From Candidatus Dormiibacterota bacterium (GTDB lineage Bacteria; Chloroflexota; Dormibacteria; Aeolococcales; Aeolococcaceae), in NCBI GenBank assembly GCA_003153505.1, contig PLZA01000034.1, positions 1 to 38,330 on the forward strand: 38,330 nt of DNA. Reading direction: 5' to 3'. Of this stretch, positions 14,466 through 23,315 are shown piece after piece (within the stretch, counting starts at the first letter, position 1; each line of letters opens with the position of its first letter). The notes beneath the pieces were generated by a model, which saw only the letters and a program-made list of their open reading frames with translations, searched no databases and was not told where the DNA came from. The position numbers and the translations under genes are program-made.

Positions 14466-16715
14466 GTGCTTCGTCGAGGGCTCGCCCCCTGCGCCTTTGT
14501 CCTGGCGGTTGTGCTCGCAATCTGGATCATCTCCGGCGTCAGCGCGGGCGACATCACCACGTTCGTGGGCTACGAGATCGGTTTTGTCTTGCTCCCGGGA
14601 ATTGCACTGCTCTGGGCGCTGCGAGGCCGGTCGCGTGGGTCGCTGCTGACCATCGCGGTCGGCTGGCCACTCGGACAGACTTTGGAGATTCTCGCTTTCA
14701 GCGCGACTGCAGCGATCGGCGCGAGAGGGCTTTTCGTCATCTACCCCATCGTAGTGATCATCCCGAGCGCCTTCTTCATCTGGAGACGGGCCAATGCGCC
14801 GCCGCGCGATCTGGACGGCGAATCCACGTCGCATTGGGCGATGTGGACCGCCGCGGTGGCGTTGTCGCTCGGCGTCGTCTACCTCGCGCTGGCATTTCTC
14901 CCCCAGGTCCCGCTGCCGTCGACTTCGCAGTCTGTGTCGTATTACGTCGACTTTCCGAATTTCATCGGACTCACCGCTGAGGTCAGGAACCATTGGCCTG
15001 CAACCAGTCCCGGCCTGTCGGGTGTGCCCCTCCATTACGAATGGTTCGTCTTCGAACATATGGCGGCGATCAACCAGGTCACAGGAGTCAGCATCCCCAC
15101 CATCGGATTCAGGTTGGATGTGTTCCCGACCATTCTCGTGCTCGGATGTCAGCTCTTCGCCGTCGGTCGCTTCCTGGGACGATCGGCCTGGACCGGTGCG
15201 CTCGCAATCGTGGTTGCGTTCCTGCTTGGAGCCCTCGATCTCACTGCCGATCTCAATCAGACGAGCCCCTTCTTTGATCAGTTCAACTTCCACCTGTGGG
15301 CAAGCTGGACGTTCCCGTTCGGCCTCATCTTCCTCATGGCGCTTCTCGCTCTGATTGCCGAGCGATTGCAGGCAGCATCCTGGCGAGGGAGCGGCGCGCT
15401 TGGTTCCTGGGTTGTGATCGTCCTGATCATGGTCGGCGCATCCGGCGCCAAAGCCACCGTGCTTCCAGTCGTGATCGCCGGAGTGGGTCTGTACGCGGTG
15501 TGGGAGTTGATCGCTCTGCGCGCCATTCCGGTCACGGCGATGGTGACACTCGGGCTCACCGCGGTGGTCTTCGCCGTGACGTTTGTCATCGTGTATGGAC
15601 GCGGCGTGCCCGGCACGACGCTTGATCCGCTGGTGCCACTGAGCCACACGGTTCCCGTGACCGTGGCCGCATCCATTTCCAGCCATGCGGTCCGCGCGGT
15701 TGCGCTGCCGGTCGCGTATGTCGCCGGCCTGGCCGGGATCATGCTCCCGCTCGCGGGCATGCTGTATCTCCTCCGCCGACGGCATCGAGATGAGCTTCGT
15801 CGACTCAGGTTCTGTCTGTGCCTGTTCGCAGGCGGCCTGCTGCTCGCGAACGTCGTCCACCAGATCGGATCCAGCGAACTGTACTTTCTGGATACCGGCT
15901 ACCTGGCGGCGGTCATCGTGGCGGCGGCCGGGCTGCGCATCGCATGGGCAGATCTGGGCGGCGTGATTCCGATGTCTCGTCGAGGAGCTCTCGTCGCCCT
16001 GGCCGGCTGGCTGATTCTGGTGGTCGTGGTGGTCCTCATCACATCGCCGACGCTCGCGCACCCGGCCGGGCTCCTCGTCCGGTATGCGGCAATCGCCGTT
16101 CTCGCCGGAATCTTTGTGGTTGGGTGTGGAGTCGTGCTCAGACCAAGCGGCGCGGCTCTCCCGGGTGTGCTGGCGCTTGCGCTGCTGCCCGTTCTGGCGG
16201 CGTGTGCGCTCACGTCTCCGATCCAGCTCGCGGCGACGATCGGCCGAGCCATGGGTGGTAAGTCGCTCACGGTGACCCAGCCCGACCCGCAAACCACTCG
16301 CGGCTTGACGCCGGGGCTCGTCGTGGCCCTCAACTGGTTACAGGACAATACGTCCGTGAATACGATCATCGCGGTCAGCAATCACTGGATCAATCCGGGA
16401 GAAACCGACGGCCGCTACTACTACTACTCGGCCTTTTCGCAACGAAATGTGTTCGTGGAACCGTACACACCCGACGACTACGGACTGCAGAATCCCCCGC
16501 TGACCGCCGGCTTTGTCGCCTTCCTCCACCGCGTGATGTTGAATGACCTGGTGTTCGACCATGCAGATGTGGCCGCGCTCCATGTCCTGACCGATCAGTA
16601 CGACGTTCGCTATCTGCTCATCGACCGCCTCCACCACGACGCGGATCCAGCGCTCCTTCAACTCGGCAGAATCGTCTTGACGAACCCGGACGCCACCATC
16701 GTGGCGGTGGGCTAG
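14466..16715 (+). CDS. large GT-C-like multi-pass membrane protein
   Basis: This is a protein of about 749 residues (755 if ATG 14448 is used). About a dozen or more hydrophobic helices are followed by an extracytoplasmic C-terminal domain (about residues 605-749). The first large loop carries SVSYYVDFPNFIGLTAEVRN, with an acidic residue placed like the catalytic Asp of GT-C glycosyltransferases. The tail pattern (LNWLQDNTSVNTIIAVSNHW, later YDVRYLLIDRLHHD) is typical of membrane glycosyltransferase-like proteins in actinobacterial polysaccharide loci. It probably uses a polyprenyl-phosphate sugar on the outer membrane face, or acts as a polymerase; no named family was recognised with certainty. 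It is eight bases from an ArnC/GtrB-type GT2 that could make such a donor. A second, related protein lies at 30,175. Confidence 0.6.
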   Translation: MLRRGLAPCAFVLAVVLAIWIISGVSAGDITTFVGYEIGFVLLPGIALLWALRGRSRGSLLTIAVGWPLGQTLEILAFSATAAIGARGLFVIYPIVVIIPSAFFIWRRANAPPRDLDGESTSHWAMWTAAVALSLGVVYLALAFLPQVPLPSTSQSVSYYVDFPNFIGLTAEVRNHWPATSPGLSGVPLHYEWFVFEHMAAINQVTGVSIPTIGFRLDVFPTILVLGCQLFAVGRFLGRSAWTGALAIVVAFLLGALDLTADLNQTSPFFDQFNFHLWASWTFPFGLIFLMALLALIAERLQAASWRGSGALGSWVVIVLIMVGASGAKATVLPVVIAGVGLYAVWELIALRAIPVTAMVTLGLTAVVFAVTFVIVYGRGVPGTTLDPLVPLSHTVPVTVAASISSHAVRAVALPVAYVAGLAGIMLPLAGMLYLLRRRHRDELRRLRFCLCLFAGGLLLANVVHQIGSSELYFLDTGYLAAVIVAAAGLRIAWADLGGVIPMSRRGALVALAGWLILVVVVVLITSPTLAHPAGLLVRYAAIAVLAGIFVVGCGVVLRPSGAALPGVLALALLPVLAACALTSPIQLAATIGRAMGGKSLTVTQPDPQTTRGLTPGLVVALNWLQDNTSVNTIIAVSNHWINPGETDGRYYYYSAFSQRNVFVEPYTPDDYGLQNPPLTAGFVAFLHRVMLNDLVFDHADVAALHVLTDQYDVRYLLIDRLHHDADPALLQLGRIVLTNPDATIVAVG

Positions 16716-16723
16716 GCACGTAC

Positions 16724-17686
16724 GTGCCCCGACCGACGCCGCTCGCCCCCGGGATCTCCGCCGTGATCCCGGTGCACCGCTCGGAGAAGTCACTCCCGTT
16801 GCTCCTCCCGCGTCTCACCGCAGTGCTGGATGCCGTCGCATCCGCACACGAGATCATCCTGGTAGACGATGGCAGCCCCGACCGAAGTTGGGACGCGATC
16901 GCGACAGCGGCGAAGGAAGACGACCGTGTCCGTGGCATTCGTCTCATGCGCAACTTCGGCCAGCACAACGCCCTGCTGGTGGGGATTCGCGCCGCCCGAT
17001 ACCAGATCATCGTTACGCTGGATGACGATCTGCAGAATCCGCCTGAAGAGATCGGCCGGCTGCTCGAGCAGCTCACTGACGACGTCGACGTGGTGTACGG
17101 ATCGCCGATCTCGGAGAAGCACAGTCTCTGGCGTTCGGCGGCCTCACGGATAACAAAGTTTGCCCTGCAGGAGGCGATGGGCGCGCCCGCCGCGAGAAGC
17201 GTCAGCTCGTTTCGCGTCTTCCGAACAGATCTCCGGCGTGCGTTCGAGCGATTTCAGAGTCCCGACATATCGGTCGACGTCCTGCTGACATGGGCGACGA
17301 GCCGATTCGCAGCGATCGGCGTTCGTCAAGAGCCGCGATCGGAAGGCCGGTCCAATTACACATTTGGCCGGCTCGTCCACCATGCGCTCAACATGATGAC
17401 CGGATTCACCAGCCGTCCCCTGCGCGTTGCCAGCATGGTCGGGTTTCTCTTCACCATCTTCGGTGTCGTGGTGTTTGTCGTGGTGGTGGCCCGCTACTTC
17501 GTCGGCGGCAACTCGGTACCGGGGTTCCCCTTCCTCGCATCCATCATCGCGATCTTCTCCGGCGTCCAGTTGCTGATCCTCGGGATCATGGGGGAGTATG
17601 TGGCACGGATGCACTTCCGCCTGATGGAACGGCCGACCTACGTGGTCGCCGAGACAACTGACGACGATGCGGGCGACCCTTCCTAG
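16724..17686 (+). CDS. GtrB/ArnC/DPM1-type glycosyltransferase with two membrane helices
   Basis: This 320-residue GT2 enzyme is of the polyprenyl-phosphate sugar synthase type. It shows ISAVIPVHRSE, ILVDDGSPDRSW (residues 45-56), MRNFGQHNALL, the LDDDLQNPPEE metal motif (99-109), RSNYTFGRL and two C-terminal hydrophobic helices (about 230-255 and 262-287). Such enzymes load a sugar from a nucleotide donor onto undecaprenyl phosphate on the cytoplasmic face, and a GT-C partner uses it after flipping. The GTG start lies eight bases after the stop of the GT-C-like protein, which suggests a donor-transferase pair. The sugar is unknown. Confidence 0.88.
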   Translation: MPRPTPLAPGISAVIPVHRSEKSLPLLLPRLTAVLDAVASAHEIILVDDGSPDRSWDAIATAAKEDDRVRGIRLMRNFGQHNALLVGIRAARYQIIVTLDDDLQNPPEEIGRLLEQLTDDVDVVYGSPISEKHSLWRSAASRITKFALQEAMGAPAARSVSSFRVFRTDLRRAFERFQSPDISVDVLLTWATSRFAAIGVRQEPRSEGRSNYTFGRLVHHALNMMTGFTSRPLRVASMVGFLFTIFGVVVFVVVVARYFVGGNSVPGFPFLASIIAIFSGVQLLILGIMGEYVARMHFRLMERPTYVVAETTDDDAGDPS

Positions 17687-17724
17687 TCCGTTTGCGAGCT
17701 GGATCCGAGCGTGGGGGCCGGGGC

Positions 17725-17730
17725 TATACT
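17725..17730 (+). promoter_or_regulatory. -10 element of the epimerase gene
   Basis: TATACT, the best -10 match of this group, ends 6 nt before ATG 17737. The six bases between (CCGCCA) hold no ribosome binding site, so the mRNA should start at the ATG. This also supports 17737 over the in-frame ATG at 17692. Confidence 0.5.
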
Positions 17731-17736
17731 CCGCCA

Positions 17737-18717
17737 ATGGCAGGATCGGGGAAGGCCACGCCGCGGGTGCTCATCGTCGGCTGGGGTTTTCTCGGAGCGT
17801 CCATCGGCAGCAGACTGCTGGCCGATGGTGTCGATGTCACCGCCTTGACCCGTTCGCGCACACGGCGCAGCGAGGCGGGGGTCTCCGACGGTGCGCGCAT
17901 GATCGTGGGCGACGCGCGTGACCCCGGGATTCTCGAAGGCGCGGTGCGCAGCGTCGATCATGTCGTCTTCTCCGCAGGTGGCGTGACACCTCCCTCGGCG
18001 GAGGCAAATCCCCCGGCGGCGGCGATGGGGATGTTGCTGCCCCTGCTCGCGGTGCTTGAATCGCTTCGTGAGCGGCCTCACGTCTCGCTGACCTACATAT
18101 CGTCTGGTGGCGCCGTGTACGGCGATCCGCTGCACCTGCCGGTGAGTGAGTCAGATGCGACGCGGCCCATCTCGCCGTATGGAGCGTTGCATCTGGCGGC
18201 AGAGGTCTACGCGCAGATGTGCGCGCGTCGCACGGGTGCACCTCTGCACATCGTCCGATGCGCGAATGTCTACGGTCCCTCTCAGGCACACGATCGAGAT
18301 CAGGGCGCGGTTGCGGTCTTCCTCGACAGAATCAGCCGCGAGCAGCCGATTCGCATCTTCGGCGACGGGTCGGCGCTTCGCGACTACGTGTTCATCGCGG
18401 ACGTCGCCGATGTCGTGTCTCGCATCGTTCTGGGCGGCCTGGACGTCGGTACCGTCAACCTCGGCTCCGGGCGGGGACTCACCGTCCTCGAGATCGTGCG
18501 CGCCATCAGCACTGCGGCTGGGAGAACTGCGCACATCGAATTCGCTCCCGGACGCGACCACGACGTCAGGGGCGTGATCCTCGACGTCTCGCGGCTGCAG
18601 TCGTTCATGCCCTACAGTCCGACCGACTTTGCCCGGGGACTCGAGCTTACAGCCGCGGCTTACAGCGACACCCTGCGCGGGCGCGCTGCCGCTCAGACGG
18701 AGATGTTGACCACCTGA
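17737..18717 (+). CDS. NAD-dependent epimerase/dehydratase (extended SDR)
   Basis: This 326-residue protein resembles UDP-glucose 4-epimerase-like NDP-sugar enzymes. It has the cofactor loop GWGFLG (residues 15-20), YISSGGAVYGD (120-130), a Tyr at 148 in PISPYGALHLAAEVY, RCANVYGPSQ, and IFGDGSALRDYVFIADVADVV. The usual Y-x3-K catalytic pair reads Y148-x3-H152: the Lys is replaced by His. Otherwise the motifs are well kept, so it may be an active variant, a binding protein or an enzyme with altered chemistry. It follows the GT2 gene by 50 bases but appears to have its own promoter. It probably supplies or modifies an NDP-sugar of the locus. Confidence 0.8.
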   Translation: MAGSGKATPRVLIVGWGFLGASIGSRLLADGVDVTALTRSRTRRSEAGVSDGARMIVGDARDPGILEGAVRSVDHVVFSAGGVTPPSAEANPPAAAMGMLLPLLAVLESLRERPHVSLTYISSGGAVYGDPLHLPVSESDATRPISPYGALHLAAEVYAQMCARRTGAPLHIVRCANVYGPSQAHDRDQGAVAVFLDRISREQPIRIFGDGSALRDYVFIADVADVVSRIVLGGLDVGTVNLGSGRGLTVLEIVRAISTAAGRTAHIEFAPGRDHDVRGVILDVSRLQSFMPYSPTDFARGLELTAAAYSDTLRGRAAAQTEMLTT

Positions 18718-18732
18718 TCCCGCCGGCGTGCA

Positions 18733-19566
18733 TCAGCGCGCCCGAGGTCGCGCGATCACGGTCAGCGAGGTCCCTATGGGCAACCTTCGCCGGTGCCGGA
18801 TGACGAACGCTTCGCGGCGCAGTACCTGATATGCTACCTCGTTGACCACCGGGACGATCTGGAACTCCGAATCGAACACCGCACCGAGGTTGTGCTGCTT
18901 TCTCAGCGAGAGCCGGCGCCGGAGCCACATCACCGGATAGAGCGGAAACATGAAGTAGCTGAGGTATTCGATGTCGAAGCCGGCTGCCCGCAGCGCTTTG
19001 GTAAGGCTCGCCGGAGTGTAACGACGCATGTGCTCGGAAGCCTCGTCGAAGGAGCTCCATAGCTTCGGATGCGCGGGGACGGTCAGCACCACACGGCCGC
19101 CTGTCTTGAGACGAGATCGCATCTGTTGCAACACGCCGGCCTCGTCGCTGATGTGCTCGAGAACATCAAAGGCGGCGATGATGTCGTACGGCTCGGTGCT
19201 GCGCAGGTCGGCGAGATGCCCATTGGTGATGGCCAGCCCGGTGCGCTTACGCGCTGCCTCGGACGCGGGTGCACTCACCTCGAGCCCTTCAACGCTACCG
19301 CGACCTGCCGCCGCACGCTTGAGCACACGAAGCACGTTGCCGCTCCCGCACCCAACTTCGAGGATGCGAAAGCCGTTGGGGAGACTCTCGATCGGATCAC
19401 TGACCAGAGCGCCGATGATCAGATTGCGCGCGCGGAACCAGAAGTGTCGGTCTTCGACCGCGAGCAGGCGTTGGATACCGGCCGCGTCATAGGCGGCCCA
19501 ATGGGTTTCGTGAGCCGGCGGACCCTCGATCGTATCGGCCGCGTCCACTTCTGGCGCCGAGGTCAT
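18733..19566 (-). CDS. class I SAM-dependent methyltransferase
   Basis: This 277-residue protein has the SAM motif ILEVGCGSGNVL, AFDVLEHISDEAGVLQQM (the post-II acidic segment) and GGRVVLTVPAHPKLWSSFDE. The N-terminal VEDRHFWFRARNLIIGAL is common in methyltransferases of polysaccharide loci. The C-terminal region has a hydrophobic stretch (YFMFPLYPVMWLRRRL) that may touch the membrane. I took ATG 19566; the longer frame to 19614 runs inside the glycosyltransferase gene. It follows that GT4 gene by ten bases on the same strand, so they likely form one unit. It probably O- or N-methylates a sugar; the target is unknown. Confidence 0.85.
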   Translation of the reverse strand: MTSAPEVDAADTIEGPPAHETHWAAYDAAGIQRLLAVEDRHFWFRARNLIIGALVSDPIESLPNGFRILEVGCGSGNVLRVLKRAAAGRGSVEGLEVSAPASEAARKRTGLAITNGHLADLRSTEPYDIIAAFDVLEHISDEAGVLQQMRSRLKTGGRVVLTVPAHPKLWSSFDEASEHMRRYTPASLTKALRAAGFDIEYLSYFMFPLYPVMWLRRRLSLRKQHNLGAVFDSEFQIVPVVNEVAYQVLRREAFVIRHRRRLPIGTSLTVIARPRAR

Positions 19567-19576
19567 CCGGGGCAGT

Positions 19577-20941
19577 CTAGGCGCGTGGCGCGGCGTGCGG
19601 TGCCGGCCCGGCAAGTCGGAGGTAGAGGTCCCGGTGAGCTTCGAGCATCCGATGCATCGTGAACCGCTGCCTGAATCGAGTCAGCGCCGCCTGACGCATG
19701 CGGAGCGTGAGGTCGGCATCACCGAGGATCCGCGTGATCGCCGCCGTCAGGGCCGCAGGGTCTCGTGGTGGGATGAGCAAGCCGGTCTCGCCGTCGATGA
19801 CGGCCTCTGGCATGCCCCCGACATCGGTCGCCACCACCGGAACGCCCTGGCTCATCGCCTCGAGCACAACCAGGGGAAGCCCCTCGATGTCCGAGGCCAG
19901 TACAAAGACGTCGGCCGCCCGCAGCAGGTCCCAGGGCTCCTTGAACGACCCGGGGAAGACCACGCTCGCGGCAACACCCCGGGAGACGGCGCGCTCCCGC
20001 ATCGCAGGCAGCTCCGGGCCATCCCCCGCCAGAACTGCGCGAATTCCGGGGAACCTGGCCGCGAGGGCGCCCATCGCATCAACGATCACCGCTTGGCCCT
20101 TGGTCGGTGTGAAGTTCGCCAGGCAGACGATGATCGGAGCGCCTGCGGGGAGGCCCAGCCGATCCCGGGCCTCGGGATCGACGCTGTATGGGATCGACCT
20201 CGCACCCCAGGGGATGATCTCCATGGTCTCGCGCCGGAAACCGCGGCCCAGCAGCGCTTGCGCGGGCCGCTCGGCGGGGACGATGACCGCGTCCAGGCAA
20301 GCAGCCAGACGACGGTCGACCCGTCGCTCCACGGGTTCCAGAATGCTGCGGGGCATGGCCGTACTGCAGACGGTCATCACTCGCCGCCCGGCCGCCGTTT
20401 GCCCTGCGAGCACCGCTGCGAGGGCGCTCGTTGCTCCCGGATAGCCCCCGTTGATCACATGGAGGACCTCGAGCTTGTGTGGCCTGAATGCCGCCTCGAG
20501 CCGGGGGCGGTTCACGGGAAGGGTGGCGTAACGCAGCGCGTCATGACCGAGGCGCAGCGTCGATGGAGGAAGGCGCAGCCCGAGTGCCAAGCTGCGAATC
20601 CGCGAAGGCGTCGACTCGGTGCCGAAACTCGGCTGCGATCGCTCCGTGGCCTCCTGCGATCTCGAAGCCGGAAACGCGGTCGCGGGCTCGACTATCCTCA
20701 CAACGTGCAATTTCAGATCTCGCCGCTCCTGGACGCCCAGAAAGTCGATGAACTCCCTCCATGGGGGCACGAAAAGGTGCACCTCGAAGATGTCTGTGTC
20801 CATTCCCCGCACCACGTCGCGAACGTACGTCTCGGCTCCGCCGATGCGCGACGCATGACTGTAGAAGCCGATCCGGATCCTCGCCGCACCGTCGGGGCGG
20901 TGCTGCGCGCCGTTCAATCCGCTGTGCCCATCGGCCGTCAT
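19577..20941 (-). CDS. family 4 glycosyltransferase
   Basis: This 454-residue retaining GT-B enzyme of the GT1/GT4 type has an N-terminal acceptor domain starting IGFYSHASRIGGAETYVRDV (about residues 24-43) with the Gly-rich loop. The donor domain holds IIVCLANFTPTKGQAVIVDAM, the E-x7-E motif (EGLPLVVLEAM) and VPVVATDVGGMPEAVIDGETG. It shares the phrase INGGYPGA with the GT4 encoded at 23,325, where the wider pattern is HVIN/HINN-GGYPGA, so the two appear to be paralogues. It leads a unit with the methyltransferase just downstream. It is divergent from the short methyltransferase at 20,977 with only 35 bases between starts. Confidence 0.9.
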   Translation of the reverse strand: MTADGHSGLNGAQHRPDGAARIRIGFYSHASRIGGAETYVRDVVRGMDTDIFEVHLFVPPWREFIDFLGVQERRDLKLHVVRIVEPATAFPASRSQEATERSQPSFGTESTPSRIRSLALGLRLPPSTLRLGHDALRYATLPVNRPRLEAAFRPHKLEVLHVINGGYPGATSALAAVLAGQTAAGRRVMTVCSTAMPRSILEPVERRVDRRLAACLDAVIVPAERPAQALLGRGFRRETMEIIPWGARSIPYSVDPEARDRLGLPAGAPIIVCLANFTPTKGQAVIVDAMGALAARFPGIRAVLAGDGPELPAMRERAVSRGVAASVVFPGSFKEPWDLLRAADVFVLASDIEGLPLVVLEAMSQGVPVVATDVGGMPEAVIDGETGLLIPPRDPAALTAAITRILGDADLTLRMRQAALTRFRQRFTMHRMLEAHRDLYLRLAGPAPHAAPRA

Positions 20942-20976
20942 GATGCCGCCTCAGCTCCGGTTGGCGGCGGTGTCGC

Positions 20977-21507
20977 ATGATCCTCGATCTCGGCTGCGGC
21001 TCGAAGAAGCGACCCGGCGCCATTGGCGTAGACATCAACCCAGCGTCCGGCGCCGACGTGATTCATGATCTCGACGTCGTCCCCTATCCGTTCGAGTCGT
21101 CAACGGCCGATGAGATCTACCTCGACAATGTGCTCGAGCATCTCGCCAACGTCGTGACCACAATGGAAGAGATTCATCGGATCGGGAAGCCCGGTTGCCT
21201 GGTGCGGATCGACGTGCCGTATTTCCGCTCCCGCTGGGCGGCCGTCGATCCGACGCACCGTCACGCCTTCGCGGTTGATTCGCTCGGCTACTTCGACCCG
21301 GCGCACGTCTTTTTCAGCGAATATCACTATTCGACTGCTCGATTTTCCATTCAACGCGTGATCTTCAACGAGCGCTTTCCGTCCACTGGCACACGGGGCC
21401 TGCTTGCTCGCGCGGCGAATCGCTGGCCAGAGCGCTACGAGCAGCATCTCTCGCCGATCCTGCCGCTCGACGAGCTGACCTTCCTGCTCCGGGTGATCAA
21501 GAAATAG
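20977..21507 (+). CDS. short SAM-dependent methyltransferase
   Basis: This 176-residue protein begins directly with the SAM motif (MILDLGCGSKKRPGAIGVDI), as is usual for the short methyltransferases of glycan loci. It continues with EIYLDNVLEHLANVVTTMEEIHRIGKPG and the PTHRHAF segment, in which His residues may lie near the active site. The length agrees with this subgroup, so it is not truncated. Its 3' end overlaps the opposing 593-residue gene by 11 bases. There is no visible -10 hexamer or ribosome binding site before the ATG, unlike most starts here. It probably methylates a lipid-linked sugar; the target is unknown. Confidence 0.8.
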   Translation: MILDLGCGSKKRPGAIGVDINPASGADVIHDLDVVPYPFESSTADEIYLDNVLEHLANVVTTMEEIHRIGKPGCLVRIDVPYFRSRWAAVDPTHRHAFAVDSLGYFDPAHVFFSEYHYSTARFSIQRVIFNERFPSTGTRGLLARAANRWPERYEQHLSPILPLDELTFLLRVIKK

Positions 21508-23278
21508 TCACGCTGCGCTTGGGGAGCGTCCAAAGCTCGGGGTCTGCATCGAGGAAACGGCTGAGCTGGTCGAGTGCCTCCTCCTCGGTGTCGCACTCGC
21601 GGAGCACCGGTGCGAAGAGCATTGCAGCCGACCGCCGGAGAACGCAGAAGCGAGTGAACGTCAACGCCAGGACGGGCTTGCCCAGGTGCACAGTCTCGTA
21701 GAGTGCCGTGCTGGGATAGTCGGTGAAGACCCGCTCGACCTCGCCGATCACCCTCGTAAATGGGCGCGACTCGTATGTGACGTTGTGGAGACCGCGCTCG
21801 GCAATGATCCCCGGAATCGGATCGATCGACTGATCACTTGACGGAAGCGCCTTCCACATGAAGCGGATCTCCGGTCTGCTGCCCATCAGTCCCAATACCT
21901 TCAGATGCCAGCGGTGGTACCAGGCATCATCGAAATTGCAGGCGCCTACATACCGCGAATCACCGAAGAGAAACGACGGCACATAGCAGACCGCTCCCTG
22001 ATGCAGAACACTGGGGGGTCGCACCCTCCCCGTTGCCAGGAGGGCAGTGATTCGCGGAGCGTAGTAGGTGACCCGCGGAGCCGCCACACCGAGCATGCCT
22101 GCCGCCCTATCCAGTTCGTCCGCCATGGTCGGGTCGCTCGCCGCGAACTCATCGAAGTTCGGCGTCTCGGTGACCAACCACGATCCGTACGAGAGCAAGT
22201 GGTCACCGTGCTGCACAAGCACCCTCGGGATCCTCACCGCCTTCGCGGCGTTCAGACACGCGAACTCCTGGAGAGAACTGGGATTCGCCGCCGCTACCCG
22301 GTCGATCCCGAACTTCAGGAACTGGGGTTGAACGTGTCGCGAGGCGCCCGCCACGGTGACGCAGATCCCGTGCAGGAAGATGGCCAAGCGACTCGCGACG
22401 ATCCTCGAGATCCCGGGAACACCAGCCCAGCCGTCGACCTCATCGAGCAGCGACGAGAGCGCCGGGTCGAGATTCCCGACCGGCCGTACTGTCAGTTCGA
22501 TGCGCCGCCCTGGTCCATGACGCGGTGGCAGCCCCGGATCGACGATGCGAAATGAATCGGCACCGCGGGTGACGAACGCGGTGTCGCGCCCAGCGCTCCG
22601 CTCATCCGCCGCAAACCGCTCTGCGCCGTAGCCCGCATACCACAGCATCAGGGTCGTCGATCGGCGAGCGCGGACATTGATATGTCCTCGGTAGGCACGG
22701 CGATAGGGCCCTAGGGCGCGTGAGAGCTCGCGGCGTGCGCGCGAGACAAGTGACTTCGCCCGGGTGCCGTCAGATGCCGGCACGCCTACGGGTCGAGCGT
22801 CGTAGGGGACCGAACGTGACGCGGCGATCAAAGGGAGGATACGACCGGCGAGCGGGACGTCCCCGAGACTCGGCCAGAACTGCAGATGCCCATTGTGATA
22901 ACCGGTTGGCTCTACCGGACCCACCTTACCCACATATGTGATCGAGTCCGGCCGAAGTTCGTCGAGAGCGCTCAAGAGCATCCGAGCTGTCACCACCAGC
23001 GAGTCGATCGCAGGCACGATCAGTTGGGCGCACGAGGTAGCGACACCATTGAGTTGACAGGCCAGGTCCAGACGTCCGAGCCAGTCGAGCTGCCACCGCT
23101 GATAGGCCGTGGGGTGCAGCGAGAACTCGGGGCGTTGTGCGTAATCGTCGAGCACCGTCGGTGCTAGCCCCGCGCGTTCGCATGCGTCAAAGGCATTTGC
23201 GGTGAGAGCCACCACCGTCCCAAGATCGGTGAGCCGGTGTGCGCCAGGATCGTGAACGAAGATGGCGGGTGCGGCCAT
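21497..23278 (-). CDS. capsule/surface-polysaccharide glycosyltransferase-like protein
   Basis: This 593-residue protein has no membrane helices and no family I recognise with certainty. Its second half looks like the GT-B fold of capsule and CDP-glycerol-type transferases: AAKAVRIPRVLVQHGDHLLSYGSW, GSRPEIRFMWKALP, and near the end VFTDYPSTALYETVHLGKPVLAL, the donor-site DxPST...E pattern. The N-terminal third (AIFVHDPGAHRLTDLG, VLDDYAQRPEF) recalls surface carbohydrate proteins found beside legionaminic and pseudaminic acid genes. By exclusion it is a candidate nonulosonate transferase (inference). TAGCAT lies 8 nt before the ATG, with no ribosome binding site. It is divergent from the GT4 at 23,325. 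Confidence 0.6.
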   Translation of the reverse strand: MAAPAIFVHDPGAHRLTDLGTVVALTANAFDACERAGLAPTVLDDYAQRPEFSLHPTAYQRWQLDWLGRLDLACQLNGVATSCAQLIVPAIDSLVVTARMLLSALDELRPDSITYVGKVGPVEPTGYHNGHLQFWPSLGDVPLAGRILPLIAASRSVPYDARPVGVPASDGTRAKSLVSRARRELSRALGPYRRAYRGHINVRARRSTTLMLWYAGYGAERFAADERSAGRDTAFVTRGADSFRIVDPGLPPRHGPGRRIELTVRPVGNLDPALSSLLDEVDGWAGVPGISRIVASRLAIFLHGICVTVAGASRHVQPQFLKFGIDRVAAANPSSLQEFACLNAAKAVRIPRVLVQHGDHLLSYGSWLVTETPNFDEFAASDPTMADELDRAAGMLGVAAPRVTYYAPRITALLATGRVRPPSVLHQGAVCYVPSFLFGDSRYVGACNFDDAWYHRWHLKVLGLMGSRPEIRFMWKALPSSDQSIDPIPGIIAERGLHNVTYESRPFTRVIGEVERVFTDYPSTALYETVHLGKPVLALTFTRFCVLRRSAAMLFAPVLRECDTEEEALDQLSRFLDADPELWTLPKRSVTIS

Positions 23279-23286
23279 TGCATCGA

Positions 23287-23292
23287 ATGCTA
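23287..23292 (-). promoter_or_regulatory. -10 element of the 593-residue gene
   Basis: The minus strand reads TAGCAT, ending 8 nt before ATG 23278. On the plus strand the overlapping bases form TAACCT (23291-23296), so two opposite -10-like elements may share DNA here. Confidence 0.4.
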
Positions 23293-23309
23293 ACCTGAAA
23301 ACGAACGGG

Positions 23310-23315
23310 TACAGT
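23310..23315 (+). promoter_or_regulatory. -10 element of the GT4 gene at 23,325
   Basis: TACAGT ends 9 nt before GTG 23325, without a ribosome binding site. This favours GTG 23325 over the ATG five codons later. Confidence 0.35.

Noticed and set aside
14376..16292. 638-codon minus-strand open frame
   Set aside because: It is antisense to the GT-C-like membrane gene, with Arg/Asp/His-rich low-complexity translation typical of a GC-rich shadow frame.
16713..16718. TAGGCA before the GTG of the GtrB-like gene as a -10
   Set aside because: It contains the stop codon of the preceding gene and ends in A instead of the conserved T.
19574..19579. TAGACT 7 nt before the methyltransferase ATG at 19566 as another leaderless promoter
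   Set aside because: TAG here is the stop codon of the upstream GT4 gene, so the hexamer is partly forced; an operon is equally likely.
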